From: Novosphingobium malaysiense
GTDB taxonomy: Bacteria; Pseudomonadota; Alphaproteobacteria; Sphingomonadales; Sphingomonadaceae
NCBI RefSeq assembly: GCF_000802225.1
Contig: NZ_JTDI01000001.1
Coordinates: forward strand, 124,001-188,000
DNA length: 64,000 nucleotides
Reading direction: 5' to 3'
The notes beneath the pieces were generated by a model that was not told where the DNA came from, searched no databases, and saw only the letters and a list, made by a program, of their open reading frames with translations. Each line of letters begins with the position of its first letter. The first letter of the stretch is position 1. Below, piece by piece: positions 1-9,015 of this stretch. A program made the translations under genes and the position numbers.

Positions 1-11
1 AGGACGAGCCC

Positions 12-2408
12 ATGACCAAGCCCCCCTCCTCCGTCCAGTGGTTCGAAGAGATCGGCATTGCCGATGTGCCCACCGTCGGCGGCAAGAACGCTTCGCTCGG
101 CGAAATGGTGCGCGAACTTGGAAAGAACGGCGTGCGGGTTCCCAGCGGATTCGCCACCACGTCCGCCGCCTACCGCCACTTCATCGACGCCAGCGGCATC
201 GAAAGCGACATCCGCGCCGAGATCCGAGCCTACAACGAACGCAAATCCACCCTGCACGAGGCTGGCACCGCGGTACGCGAGCACATTCTCTCCAGCCCGC
301 TGCCCGATGCACTCGCCGACGAGATACGCGCAGCCTATGACGAACTGGCGCGCCGGCTCGATGTGGCCAACCCAGCCGTCGCCGTGCGCAGCAGTGCCAC
401 CGCCGAGGATCTGCCCGACGCCAGCTTCGCCGGCCAGCAGGAGACGTTCCTCAACGTGCGCGGCCACCGCGCCCTGCTCGATGCCTGCCGGCGCTGCTAT
501 GCCTCGCTGTTCACCGACCGCGCGATTTCCTATCGCGAAGCCAAGGACTTCGATCACTTCTCGGTCGCGCTCTCGATCGGCATCCAGCAGATGGTGCGCT
601 CCGACCTGGCGGGATCGGGCGTGATCTTCACGCTCGACACCGAGACCGGCTTCCCCGATGTGGCGGTGATCAGTGCCGCCTGGGGCCTGGGCGAAACGGT
701 CGTCCAGGGCATGGTCGATCCGGACAAGTACGTCGTGTTCAAGCCGCTGCTTGACACCGCCGGCGTCAAGCCGATCATCGAAAAGAGCCTGGGCGCCAAG
801 GCCACCAAGATGATCTATGCCCAGGGCGGCAGCAAGCGCACCCGGCTGGTGGAAACGACACCCGCGGAACAGCGCGAATATGTGCTCGATGACGAGGACA
901 TCGTCGAACTCGGCCAGTGGGCCGCCACGGTCGAGAAGCACTATGGCCGGCCGATGGACATGGAATGGGCCAAGGATGGCGAAACCGGCCTGCTCTACCT
1001 CGTGCAGGCCCGCCCGGAAACGGTTCAATCTGGCGCCAGCCGCACCGCGTTTCGCAGCTACCGGCTCAAGGAAAAGGGCACGCCCATCGCCACCGGTGCC
1101 GCCGTGGGCAGCGCGATTGCGGCGGGCAAGGCCTGCGTCATCCGCGATGTCGCCGATATCGAGCGCTTTCCCGACGGTGCGATCCTCGTCACCGGCAATA
1201 CCGATCCCGACTGGGTGCCGGTGATGAAGCGCGCGTCGGGCATCGTTACCGACCATGGCGGCAACACCAGCCACGCTGCCATCGTCAGCCGTGAACTGGG
1301 CGTCCCCGCCGTCGTCGGAACCGGCACCGGCACCCGCGACCTTCGCGACGGGCAGGAGATCACCCTGTCCTGCGCGGGCGGCGAGACCGGGACGATCTAC
1401 GACGGAATGCTCGCCTTCGACAGCGAGGAGATCGACGTCGGCGCGCTGCCTGACACGCGCACCAAGGTGATGGTGAACATCGCCGATCCCGGCGCGGCGT
1501 TCCAGTGGTGGCGCCTGCCAGCCAAGGGGGTTGGCCTTGCCCGCATGGAATTCATCATCAACAACCTGATCAAGGTCCATCCGATGGCGCTGCTCCATCC
1601 CGAGCGCCTGAGCGACGAGGATGCCCGCACGATCGGCGCCCTCACCCACGGATATGAATCCCCGGCGGACTACTTCGTCGACAAGCTCGCCCGCGGGATC
1701 GCCCGACTGGCGACGCCCTATCACCCGCACCCCGCCATTGTCCGCCTCAGCGACTTCAAGACCAACGAATATGCCCACCTCCTCGGCGGCTCGACGTTCG
1801 AACCCGAAGAGGAAAACCCGATGATCGGCTTCCGCGGGGCATCGCGCTACTACAACGAGCGCTACCGCGAAGGCTTCGCGCTGGAATGTCGCGCGCTCAA
1901 GCGGGTGCGCGAGGAGCTGGGCTTCACCAATGTCGTGATCATGGTACCCTTCTGCCGGACCACGGCAGAGGCCGATCGCGTACTCGAAGTCATGGCAGAA
2001 AACGGCCTCAAGAGCGGCGAGAACGGGCTGCAGGTCTACATGATGTGCGAGATCCCTGCGAACGTTATCCTGGCCGAGGAATTCGCCAAGCGTTTCGACG
2101 GCTTCTCCATCGGCTCGAACGACCTGACCCAGCTCACGCTCGGCATCGACCGCGATTCCGATTTGCTGGCCGACCTGTTCGACGAGCGAAACGACGCGGT
2201 CAAACGCATGGTCGCGCAGGCCATCGACAAGGCCCACGAAGCCGGAATAAAGATCGGTATCTGCGGCCAGGCCCCGAGCAACTACCCCGACTTCGCGGCG
2301 TTCCTCGTGGAGGAAGGCATCGATACGATCTCGCTCAATCCGGACAGCTTCGTGGGCACCATCGGCTCCATCGCCGATGCCGAGAAACAGACAGCCAAAA
2401 GGCCATAA
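12..2408 (+). CDS. ppsA: Phosphoenolpyruvate synthase
   Basis: Converts pyruvate and ATP to PEP, AMP and phosphate in the cytosol, the entry to gluconeogenesis from C3 products of catabolism. The 798-residue protein has the full three-part layout: N-terminal ATP-binding domain (about 1-340), swivelling phosphohistidine domain with the HGGNTSHAA motif (His421), and C-terminal PEP/pyruvate barrel with GICGQ (Cys751). Both residues fall at the numbers known for E. coli PpsA. An AGGA-type ribosome site lies just before the ATG at the window edge. It runs towards the minus-strand acyl-CoA synthetase and ends 40 bases from it. Length is typical and nothing is missing. Confidence 0.96.
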   Translation: MTKPPSSVQWFEEIGIADVPTVGGKNASLGEMVRELGKNGVRVPSGFATTSAAYRHFIDASGIESDIRAEIRAYNERKSTLHEAGTAVREHILSSPLPDALADEIRAAYDELARRLDVANPAVAVRSSATAEDLPDASFAGQQETFLNVRGHRALLDACRRCYASLFTDRAISYREAKDFDHFSVALSIGIQQMVRSDLAGSGVIFTLDTETGFPDVAVISAAWGLGETVVQGMVDPDKYVVFKPLLDTAGVKPIIEKSLGAKATKMIYAQGGSKRTRLVETTPAEQREYVLDDEDIVELGQWAATVEKHYGRPMDMEWAKDGETGLLYLVQARPETVQSGASRTAFRSYRLKEKGTPIATGAAVGSAIAAGKACVIRDVADIERFPDGAILVTGNTDPDWVPVMKRASGIVTDHGGNTSHAAIVSRELGVPAVVGTGTGTRDLRDGQEITLSCAGGETGTIYDGMLAFDSEEIDVGALPDTRTKVMVNIADPGAAFQWWRLPAKGVGLARMEFIINNLIKVHPMALLHPERLSDEDARTIGALTHGYESPADYFVDKLARGIARLATPYHPHPAIVRLSDFKTNEYAHLLGGSTFEPEEENPMIGFRGASRYYNERYREGFALECRALKRVREELGFTNVVIMVPFCRTTAEADRVLEVMAENGLKSGENGLQVYMMCEIPANVILAEEFAKRFDGFSIGSNDLTQLTLGIDRDSDLLADLFDERNDAVKRMVAQAIDKAHEAGIKIGICGQAPSNYPDFAAFLVEEGIDTISLNPDSFVGTIGSIADAEKQTAKRP

Positions 2409-2448
2409 TCGGCTGCAGAATCCCGTGCCGGACGGGCCGACGCAGGGT

Positions 2449-4158
2449 TTACGTGGCCGCGTCGTGCCCAAGTCGCGCCATGGCGACCTTTCGGGCATCC
2501 TCGGGCTTGATCTTGGCCGTACCGGTGAGGTTGAGATCTTCTTCGGTCGCGATCAGTATCCGCCGCGGTACCTTGTAGCTGGCTAGCCGCGTCTTCAGCC
2601 ATGAGATCACCCCGGATTCATCGAGATCGCTCCCCACCTCGGGTACGATGAGACTGACCACCATCTCGCCCAGGGTGTCGTGCGGGACCCCGGTGGTCTT
2701 GCAGATCTTCACACCTGGAAAGGAGCCCAGTTCCCAGTCGACCTCGACGGGAGAGACATTGGCGCCTCCGGTCTTGATGATGTCGTTGATGCGGCCCTGG
2801 AATACGAACCGCCCCTTGTCGTCGATGAAGCCACCGTCACCGGATCTGTAGAAGCCCGCTTCATCGAGCGCTTCTTCGCTGGGTACGCCGATGTAACCCA
2901 GCATCAGCGTCGGCCCCTTCACGGCGAATTCACCAGTCTCCCCGCGCTTGAGCGTCCGGCCGGTTTCCGGGTCGACGACCTTGATGATGTTGCCCGGCAG
3001 CGGTGGACCGTTGTTGCCTTCCCACAGTGCCCGCGGAGTATCCACCGGATAGGATGTCGAGATCGTGAAGGTCTCGGTGGACCCATAGGAGGCGCGTGGA
3101 TCGAGCCAGGTGGTCGTTATCGACTCCTGCCGGTGGCGCAGATTGCGTTCGACGTCGCAGTAATGGAAACTCGACAGGTCGGCATTATGCCAACCCGGTT
3201 CCGCCTCGAGTTGTGCCCACTGATGAGGCCAGCAGTAGGGCAGCGTAACCCGCTCCGCCTCCATCAACCGGATTGCCTCCGAAGGAACGAACGTGGGCTG
3301 AAGCACGAGCGCGCCCCCGCCTGCAAAGGTCCCGCCGATCGCGATGGCAAAGTTTCCCGACCAGAACAGGCCGTTGGCCGACCAGGTCCGCACCGGCGCA
3401 TCGAATGCATAGATCCGCCGGTTGCGCCAACCTTGAATGCACACGGCGCGATGGGAATTGAGAATGCCCTTGGGCTTACCGGTGGAACCGGAGGAGAAGA
3501 ACAACAGGGCGGGATCGCTGGGCCTTGCCGCCTCCCTCCGCTTTTCGATGATCCCGACCGGCACGCTCTCACCGCGTTGCAGGAAGCGCTCCCAGCTTTC
3601 GATGGCGCCGCAGTCGCGCGAACCCGATGCGGCGGGATCGACTTCGACGAGATGGCGCAGGAATGGAAAGTCGGAAGAGCCCAGCGCTCCAGGTGCGCCG
3701 CACGCGACGTTCGGCTCCAATTGTTCGAGAATGGCCGCGAAATCCTTCGCAATCACGTGTCGCTCGAATAGCAGCACGCCCGCACCGGAAGCACTCAGCA
3801 GGTAAGCCAGTTCATCGGGGGTGGAGAATGTGGACAGGCCAACCACCGTGCCGCCCGCCAGCGAAATGCCGAAACAGGCGGAAACCCACTCCAGCCGATT
3901 GGTCATGAGTATCCCGACCGGATCGCCCTTGCCCACGCCGCAAGCCACCAGCGCACGTGCCACTTCGCAAGCGCGTTCCTGCAAATCGAGGTAAGTCCAG
4001 CGCTCCACCTTTCCTGCACGATGATGCATGACGAGAGCCTCGCGCGCACCGTACTTCTCGGCGACTTCGCCAAGAAAGCCGGGTAGCGTCATGGCGCCCA
4101 ATCCAGGCTCTTCGGCAAGCGGCGGGCCGTGGACCAGCGCGGGTTCGGTAACGGTCAT
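2449..4158 (-). CDS. Acyl-CoA synthetase (AMP-forming, ANL superfamily)
   Basis: Activates a carboxylic acid to its CoA thioester through an acyl-adenylate. Visible motifs in order: ATP/AMP-binding loop FFSSGSTGKPKG, the YGSTE adenylate motif, YRSGDGG, the hinge region GRINDIIKTGG and the C-terminal catalytic lysine in GTAKIKP. About 569 residues from the ATG chosen at 4158. The frame stays open for another 50 codons upstream, but those are basic, low-complexity residues overlapping the previous gene. It follows the NTF2-like gene by 46 bases and is the last gene of the Rieske-NTF2-ligase operon, so the natural substrate is probably an aromatic or alkanoic acid made by that oxygenase. Substrate not readable. 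Confidence 0.9.
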   Translation of the reverse strand: MTVTEPALVHGPPLAEEPGLGAMTLPGFLGEVAEKYGAREALVMHHRAGKVERWTYLDLQERACEVARALVACGVGKGDPVGILMTNRLEWVSACFGISLAGGTVVGLSTFSTPDELAYLLSASGAGVLLFERHVIAKDFAAILEQLEPNVACGAPGALGSSDFPFLRHLVEVDPAASGSRDCGAIESWERFLQRGESVPVGIIEKRREAARPSDPALLFFSSGSTGKPKGILNSHRAVCIQGWRNRRIYAFDAPVRTWSANGLFWSGNFAIAIGGTFAGGGALVLQPTFVPSEAIRLMEAERVTLPYCWPHQWAQLEAEPGWHNADLSSFHYCDVERNLRHRQESITTTWLDPRASYGSTETFTISTSYPVDTPRALWEGNNGPPLPGNIIKVVDPETGRTLKRGETGEFAVKGPTLMLGYIGVPSEEALDEAGFYRSGDGGFIDDKGRFVFQGRINDIIKTGGANVSPVEVDWELGSFPGVKICKTTGVPHDTLGEMVVSLIVPEVGSDLDESGVISWLKTRLASYKVPRRILIATEEDLNLTGTAKIKPEDARKVAMARLGHDAAT

Positions 4159-4204
4159 CGCTGTTGCGCGCGCGGCATTCAATGCTTGAGGTTCGCGCGC
4201 AACT

Positions 4205-4663
4205 TCACGCCATGGCCGCGTCGGCGGCTTCCATGATCCAGCGGCCGGAATCCTTCGCCTGCTCGTAAATGTCGAGGTGCACGATCTTGTTCTGATCGTT
4301 AAAGACATAGAGCGCGATCACGTTCTTGCGGATGAAGTCTTCACCGCGATAGTGTCGCTCCTCGATCTCCTGGATCACCACCCGCCCGGCTTCGGTGATG
4401 CGGAACATGGTCATCTCGAAACGCGTGCCGCCGCCGACCCAATCGGTCATGAAGCGACAGTACTGGTCCCAGTCGAGCTCCTCCAGATAGGCACCAACGC
4501 GCTTGAACTCGTCCTTGGCGATATATTCGGTGAGCGGTTCCCAGTCGGCGGGCGAGGATATGCCCTGCGCAGCCAGCCCGGCCACAGCCTCGCTGTAGGC
4601 TTCGACCAGCTTCGTGAGCGGCCCCTTTTCACTGGTCGTCGCAGTCGCGGTGACTATTTCCAT
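4205..4663 (-). CDS. NTF2/SnoaL-like protein, possible oxygenase small subunit
   Basis: 152-residue protein of the cystatin-like NTF2 fold, the fold of Rieske dioxygenase beta subunits and many small hydratases or isomerases. The start at 4663 is fixed by a GGGAGAAGG ribosome site. The longer frame to 4939 is an overlap artefact. It lies 38 bases after the Rieske alpha gene and 46 before the CoA ligase, so it is co-transcribed. The position suggests a partner of that oxygenase, though it is not clearly a canonical PF00866 beta subunit. No catalytic residue can be assigned with confidence. Confidence 0.75.
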   Translation of the reverse strand: MEIVTATATTSEKGPLTKLVEAYSEAVAGLAAQGISSPADWEPLTEYIAKDEFKRVGAYLEELDWDQYCRFMTDWVGGGTRFEMTMFRITEAGRVVIQEIEERHYRGEDFIRKNVIALYVFNDQNKIVHLDIYEQAKDSGRWIMEAADAAMA

Positions 4664-4701
4664 TCCGGCCTTCTCCCTTTGTCCGGCTGTAGCAGCACCC
4701 G

Positions 4702-6072
4702 TCAGCGCATGCCCTCGCCGCCTTCCACCCAGCTTGCCACGGAAGCATGATAATGCGCGAGTCGAACCTCCTGCCGCGTCAGCGTGAGGAACGGCTGCGC
4801 CTTGTTCCGCAATCCCCGCTGCTGGTTCTGCATCTGCACATAGTCCTGCTCGAGCGCGAGGAAGTAGGGAAAGTGCTCGCCTTCGGGCACGTCGGTGAGC
4901 GGCGTGCGGTTGGCCGCCCTTTCTTCCGGCGGGAACCATTGCAGGTTCTGGACGTGCCAGTAGCAGCGGTTCGGGTCCCCGCTCTCGTGCGGGAAGGCCA
5001 TGATCAATGTGCCTTCACCGGCATGAATGGTGAGGAAGAAATTCGGGAACAGGATCCAGAAATGATTGTCGCTGAGCTGGTTGTCGGTGAGGCCGCTGAC
5101 ATCGAGCCCCTTGGTCTCCCAGCTCTCGCGCATCGCCCGTTGCAGCAGCGAGCGCAGCGGGACATCCCGCGCCGGCGGCATTTGCCCGTCCGCCTGGCGG
5201 CATTGTTCGAGCAATTCGTCGAAACGCGGAAGCGAATCGGCCACGGCCGGGAAGGTCGCAGGCAGGCTGTGAATGGCCGCCACCTGCTCCTCGAGACTGC
5301 TGTCTGCGAGGTTTGAAGCCCCGAACGGAGCCGTTGCCACGCTGTGATCGCCGCAGAAGCGGTAGCGTTCCTGGGACTCGTCCATGGCCGCGACCAGTTC
5401 GGGATGGACGCCCTGGATATGATACCCCTCCTGGAAGGCGTCCATGATGACCTTCCAGTTGCAGTCGATCGCTTCGCGCACGTTGAAACCGTAGGGGATC
5501 ATCTCCTCGATCCGGTACGGCGCCATCAGGTCCACCGCTTCCCCGAGGAATTCCGAAAGCGGAGCGGCATTGCGATCCGGGTTGATGAAGACGAAACCTG
5601 CGAAGCTCTCAACCGGGATTTCCAGCAGCCCCAGCTCTTCCTTGGCGCCCACGAATTCCTCGAGCGTACCTTCGAAATCCGGCCGAGCCACAGCCAGCAG
5701 CTTGCCGTCGAGACCGTAGGACCAGTTGTGATAGGGGCAGGTAAACCGCGACGCGTGGCCCTTGCCCTGGCAGAACGCATTCCCCCGGTGACGGCAGGCG
5801 TTGACGAAGCCGCGAATGGCACCGTCGCGCCCACGCACCAGTATCCATGACTGGTCGAAAAGCCTGTATTCGAACCAGTCGCCAGCCTCGGGAATTTCGT
5901 CGCAGCGTCCGGCAACCTGCCAAATGCGAAGCCAAAGCGCCTCCCTTTCGCGCTCGGCATAGTCCAGCGACCAGTAGCGGTCGGTCGGTACGCGCATGCG
6001 GTAGCCGGAAAAATCGATATCGCCGATACGCGGTCCTTCGTCGACCAGCCTGCCGGGTTTCTCGTCCTGCAT
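4702..6072 (-). CDS. Rieske non-heme iron oxygenase, alpha subunit
   Basis: Catalytic subunit of a ring- or side-chain-hydroxylating oxygenase. The N-terminal Rieske [2Fe-2S] centre has Cys93-x-His95 and Cys112-x2-His115. The C-terminal catalytic domain carries the mononuclear iron ligands His218 and His223 in the segment FQEGYHIQGVHPE. 456 residues from the ATG at 6072, which has a GGGAGAG site. An upstream ATG (MPTGD) falls inside a conserved regulatory repeat and was rejected. It heads a three-gene operon divergent from a TetR regulator. The same FQEGYHIQGVHP signature recurs in the oxygenase at 35.3-36.7 kb, so the two are paralogues. No reductase is encoded beside it. Confidence 0.92.
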   Translation of the reverse strand: MQDEKPGRLVDEGPRIGDIDFSGYRMRVPTDRYWSLDYAEREREALWLRIWQVAGRCDEIPEAGDWFEYRLFDQSWILVRGRDGAIRGFVNACRHRGNAFCQGKGHASRFTCPYHNWSYGLDGKLLAVARPDFEGTLEEFVGAKEELGLLEIPVESFAGFVFINPDRNAAPLSEFLGEAVDLMAPYRIEEMIPYGFNVREAIDCNWKVIMDAFQEGYHIQGVHPELVAAMDESQERYRFCGDHSVATAPFGASNLADSSLEEQVAAIHSLPATFPAVADSLPRFDELLEQCRQADGQMPPARDVPLRSLLQRAMRESWETKGLDVSGLTDNQLSDNHFWILFPNFFLTIHAGEGTLIMAFPHESGDPNRCYWHVQNLQWFPPEERAANRTPLTDVPEGEHFPYFLALEQDYVQMQNQQRGLRNKAQPFLTLTRQEVRLAHYHASVASWVEGGEGMR

Positions 6073-6121
6073 TGTCGCTCTCTCCCGCGGGGCCCGATGG
6101 ACGGACTCGTTATCTCCGGTT

Positions 6122-6148
6122 GGCATTAAGCTGCCACATGGACTATTT
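6122..6148 (-). promoter_or_regulatory. Operator-like site upstream of the Rieske operon
   Basis: A block almost identical to one at 6987-7014 lies about 50 bases upstream of the Rieske start. Read on the plus strand it begins with an inverted repeat, GGCA (6122-6125) and TGCC (6132-6135), followed by ATGGACTATTT (6138-6148). Relative to the gene it has the same orientation as the copy before the TauD gene. It is most likely the binding site of the TetR protein encoded between the two copies (inference). Confidence 0.6.
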
Positions 6149-6241
6149 ATTCGCAAGCCACTCTCTGGCGACAGGCGGGGATGGCGGGACCGGACCGGCC
6201 CGAGCGTTTCGCGACGGGCGGTTTGTTGCTAGAGGAGCCGC

Positions 6242-6916
6242 ATGAACGGGGCAAAACAGGCCACAATTGAGCGCGGAAAAACCGCTCCTTCGCGTAATGC
6301 GAGACCCCGAGGAAGGCCGACGAGCGAAGACGCCGCGGAGATCGAAAATGCGCTGCTGGATGCAGCTCTCGCCGAATTCATCCGCGAAGGCTATGGCGGC
6401 GCATCGATGCGCAGCATCGCCAAGGCGGCCCGTGTCGCCCGCACGACCCTGCAGGCGCGGTACAATTCCAAGGAAGCCCTGTTCAGGGCCATCATGACGC
6501 AGCAGATCGCGCGGATGTCGGCCGCAGCGTCGCTGGACACGGATGACGCCCCGGACCTGAAAGCAGGCCTGAAGGCCTATGCCAACCGCGCGTTGTCCTA
6601 CAGCCTCGAAGGCGACTATCTCGACGTCAACCGGTTGATCTACGGGGCCTCCAGCCAGTTCCCCGAAGTGGCCCGGGCCGCCCTGGAGAGCACGCGGGTG
6701 GGCATCGAGCAGATCACCGCATTCATTGCCCGCTGCGCAGACGCCGATGGTATCCCCTGCCGCAACCCCCAGACACCTGCGGAATGCTTCATCCTGCTGC
6801 TGCGCGGATGGTACAGCCACGCCTTCCTGCGCGAGGAGTCCGTTACCGTCGCCGAGCGCGAGAACTGGACAGACGCGATGGTCGACCTCCTCGTCGCCGG
6901 TCGTACCAGCTGGTAG
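6242..6916 (+). CDS. TetR/AcrR family transcriptional regulator
   Basis: 224-residue repressor-type protein. A helix-turn-helix lies at about residues 38-82 (ending in the typical TTLQARYNSKEALF stretch), followed by a helical ligand domain. The basic N-terminal extension of about 30 residues contains the AT-hook-like RPRGRP. The ribosome site GAGGAG precedes the ATG. It sits between the divergent Rieske operon and a TauD dioxygenase gene, both preceded by the same inverted-repeat block, so it probably represses both and responds to a substrate or CoA intermediate of that pathway. The ligand is unknown. Confidence 0.9.
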   Translation: MNGAKQATIERGKTAPSRNARPRGRPTSEDAAEIENALLDAALAEFIREGYGGASMRSIAKAARVARTTLQARYNSKEALFRAIMTQQIARMSAAASLDTDDAPDLKAGLKAYANRALSYSLEGDYLDVNRLIYGASSQFPEVARAALESTRVGIEQITAFIARCADADGIPCRNPQTPAECFILLLRGWYSHAFLREESVTVAERENWTDAMVDLLVAGRTSW

Positions 6917-6958
6917 GTCGCACACGCTTTTCGCCAGACCGGTTTCGTCCGGACACGC

Positions 6959-6988
6959 TTGACTCGTCCTCGTCCCCACAGCTAGAAA
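6959..6988 (+). promoter_or_regulatory. Probable sigma-70 promoter of the TauD gene
   Basis: TTGACT (6959-6964) and TAGAAA (6983-6988) are separated by 18 bases, a good match to a housekeeping promoter. The operator-like block at 6987-7014 overlaps the -10 box and the expected transcription start, the classic place for a repressor site. Confidence 0.55.
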
Positions 6989-7014
6989 ATAGTCCATCTG
7001 GCATCTTTAATGCC
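6987..7014 (+). promoter_or_regulatory. Operator-like site overlapping the TauD promoter
   Basis: Contains AAATAGTCCAT followed by a perfect inverted repeat GGCAT (7000-7004), five-base spacer, ATGCC (7010-7014). The whole block matches 6122-6148 with about three differences, one being a single-base gap. Probable TetR operator (inference). Confidence 0.6.
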
Positions 7015-7032
7015 GGGACGGGAGAGCATGCG

Positions 7033-7842
7033 ATGATCCAGGTAACCGACCTGACCCCGACGATCGGCTCGCGCGTGAAGGGCACGGCACAGGACATCCT
7101 CGCGCCCGAAACGGCTGCACGGCTTCGCCAGCTGCTCGTTCAGCGCGGCGTGCTGGTCTTTCCCGAGCTGAACCTGACCGACGAGGACCAGGTCCGCCTT
7201 GCAAGCCTGATGGGCAATGTGCGGCCCGAGGGCGAGAAGGGCATCTTCAAGGTCACCCTCGACGGGCAGATCAACGCCAGGGCCGAATATCTCAAGGGCT
7301 CATGGCTGTGGCACATGGACGGCACACATGACGATGTCCCGGTCTTCGCCTCACTGCTCACGGGACGCCGGTTGTCGCAGGAGGGGGGCCAGACCGGCTT
7401 CGCCAATTCCTATGCCGCCTATGAGGCCTTGCCGGCCGAAATGAAGACCCGCCTGGAAGGCCTTAAGGTGGTGCACAGCTTCGAAACCTCGATGCAGCGC
7501 GCCGAGGTTTCGCCGACCGCTGCCAACATCGCCTACTGGCAAAGCGTGCCCGACAAAACGCACAGCCTTGTCTGGACTCACGAATCCGGACGCAAGTCGC
7601 TGGTGATCGGCTGTCACGCCTCGCATGTGGTCGGCATGGACCGCGCCGAGAGCGATGCCCTGCTGGCGGAACTGCTCGACTGGGTGACGCAGCCGCGGTT
7701 CACCTACTGGCACGAGTGGACCCCCGGCGACCTGCTGATCTGGGACAACACCGGCGTACTTCATCGCGCCCGCCCCTATCCACTCGACAGCGGCCGCGTC
7801 ATGCACCGCACGACGCTGCTGGGAGAAGAGGCGTTCGCCTGA
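7033..7842 (+). CDS. TauD/TfdA family 2-oxoglutarate-dependent dioxygenase
   Basis: Fe(II)/2-oxoglutarate oxygenase of 269 residues that hydroxylates a small organic acid, ether or sulfonate. Metal triad His94-x-Asp96 and His244 is visible. Arg255 and Arg259, 11 and 15 residues after the distal His, match the co-substrate arginines of TauD. The start at 7033 follows a GGGAGAG site. The longer frame to 6784 overlaps the TetR gene and was rejected. It appears to be controlled together with the Rieske operon by the TetR protein. Two further paralogues lie at 24.7-25.5 and 34.5-35.3 kb. This copy is the most divergent of the three. Substrate unknown. Confidence 0.9.
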   Translation: MIQVTDLTPTIGSRVKGTAQDILAPETAARLRQLLVQRGVLVFPELNLTDEDQVRLASLMGNVRPEGEKGIFKVTLDGQINARAEYLKGSWLWHMDGTHDDVPVFASLLTGRRLSQEGGQTGFANSYAAYEALPAEMKTRLEGLKVVHSFETSMQRAEVSPTAANIAYWQSVPDKTHSLVWTHESGRKSLVIGCHASHVVGMDRAESDALLAELLDWVTQPRFTYWHEWTPGDLLIWDNTGVLHRARPYPLDSGRVMHRTTLLGEEAFA

Positions 7843-7885
7843 CTACGCTCGACCGCGGCGCTGCAAGAACTTTTGATAGCCAGCT

Positions 7886-8785
7886 TCAATCAATGGGCGC
7901 GTCGCTGGCGATGCGCCGCGCACAGTCGAGGGCTGCTGCCGCTATCGGATCGAGCGGTGCACGATCCCCGACGATCACGCCAATGCGGCTGACCGGCACG
8001 TCCATCGAAATCGGGCGAATGCCCGCCCACCGCGCGCCTTCGATCAGGTCCAGGTATCGTTCGGGCATGACGGTCGCCAGTTCCCCCGAACGCACCATGG
8101 CAAGAAGCGCGATATAGCTGTCTGCCGTCGCCCGCGGTGTAACCGAGATCCCGTATGCAGACAGCAAGCCGTCGAGAATCCGCCGATTCTGCATGCCCTG
8201 ATGCAGCAGGCAGAGCGGTTGCCTGGCCACCTCGTCCCAGACGATCTCGTTAGAGCCATGCTGATTATCGGCGTTCAGGGAAACAAAGACGTATCGTTCC
8301 GCGTAGAGCGGCACGCTGATTACATGAGAGGGGCTTTCGTGATCGAGATAGGTCACGCCGGCATCGATCTCGTAAGCCTCTATGGCCCTTACGATTTCGC
8401 GCGAGGTTTGCGAACGCACAGACAGCGTCATGCCGGGATGACGGCTCAACAGGGTCCTCGTGAACTGCCCGATGCATGGCATGGCCGCAGGAATGGCGCC
8501 CAACCGGAATTCGCCGTGAAGCGGGCCCTCGAGCGCCTCGACGGCGTGGACCATGCCTTCATGCGCGGCGAGCAACTGCTGGGCCCATGGCAACATGGCC
8601 CGCCCTTCTTCGGTCAATCCGATATAGCGCCTATCCCGCTCAACGAGACGTTTTCCCAACTGTTCCTCGAGCGCCACCAGCGCAGAAGACAGTGTCGGCT
8701 GCGTAACCCCGCAGGCTTCCGCGGCACGGGCAAAATGCTGCTCACGCGCCAGAGTCACGAAATAGCGCAGAGCGCGCAACTGCAT
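7886..8785 (-). CDS. LysR-type transcriptional regulator
   Basis: 299 residues, normal length. The N-terminal winged helix-turn-helix starts at MQLRALRYFVTLA and includes the recognition segment GVTQPTLSSALVALEEQLG. A periplasmic-binding-protein-like effector domain follows. The start at 8785 is the family start. The 45 extra upstream codons are basic filler. It is divergent from the seven-gene ring-cleavage operon starting at 9133 and probably activates it in response to an aromatic inducer. A perfect T-N11-A type inverted repeat lies 19 bases upstream of its own start. Confidence 0.92.
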   Translation of the reverse strand: MQLRALRYFVTLAREQHFARAAEACGVTQPTLSSALVALEEQLGKRLVERDRRYIGLTEEGRAMLPWAQQLLAAHEGMVHAVEALEGPLHGEFRLGAIPAAMPCIGQFTRTLLSRHPGMTLSVRSQTSREIVRAIEAYEIDAGVTYLDHESPSHVISVPLYAERYVFVSLNADNQHGSNEIVWDEVARQPLCLLHQGMQNRRILDGLLSAYGISVTPRATADSYIALLAMVRSGELATVMPERYLDLIEGARWAGIRPISMDVPVSRIGVIVGDRAPLDPIAAAALDCARRIASDAPID

Positions 8786-8803
8786 GCCGAAGCTCCCACC
8801 CCG

Positions 8804-8824
8804 TTGATAGGTACCCTCTATCAA
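8804..8824. promoter_or_regulatory. LysR-box inverted repeat
   Basis: TTGATAG (8804-8810), seven-base spacer, CTATCAA (8818-8824): perfect arms that contain the T-N11-A core typical of LysR binding sites. Its place near the LysR start suggests autoregulation and divergent activation. Confidence 0.6.
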
Positions 8825-9015
8825 AAACGGCGGAGGTCGAAAACGCCTGTGGGAGCGGGCACGGACCGACCGGGCAAGTCCCGGCGACCAAGGCGAATTC
8901 CATCGCATAAGCAGGTCCAATGCAACCGATCAATAATTACGATTTCCCAATCGCAAATGCCTTCCGATAGGAATCCGACAAGTCCAGCAGCGCCTGTGCA
9001 TGCGCTTGGGGCACA

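Noticed and set aside
6072..6126. Longer N-terminus for the Rieske oxygenase from an upstream ATG
   Set aside because: That ATG lies inside the conserved operator block; the ATG at 6072 has a proper ribosome site and matches the paralogue's start.
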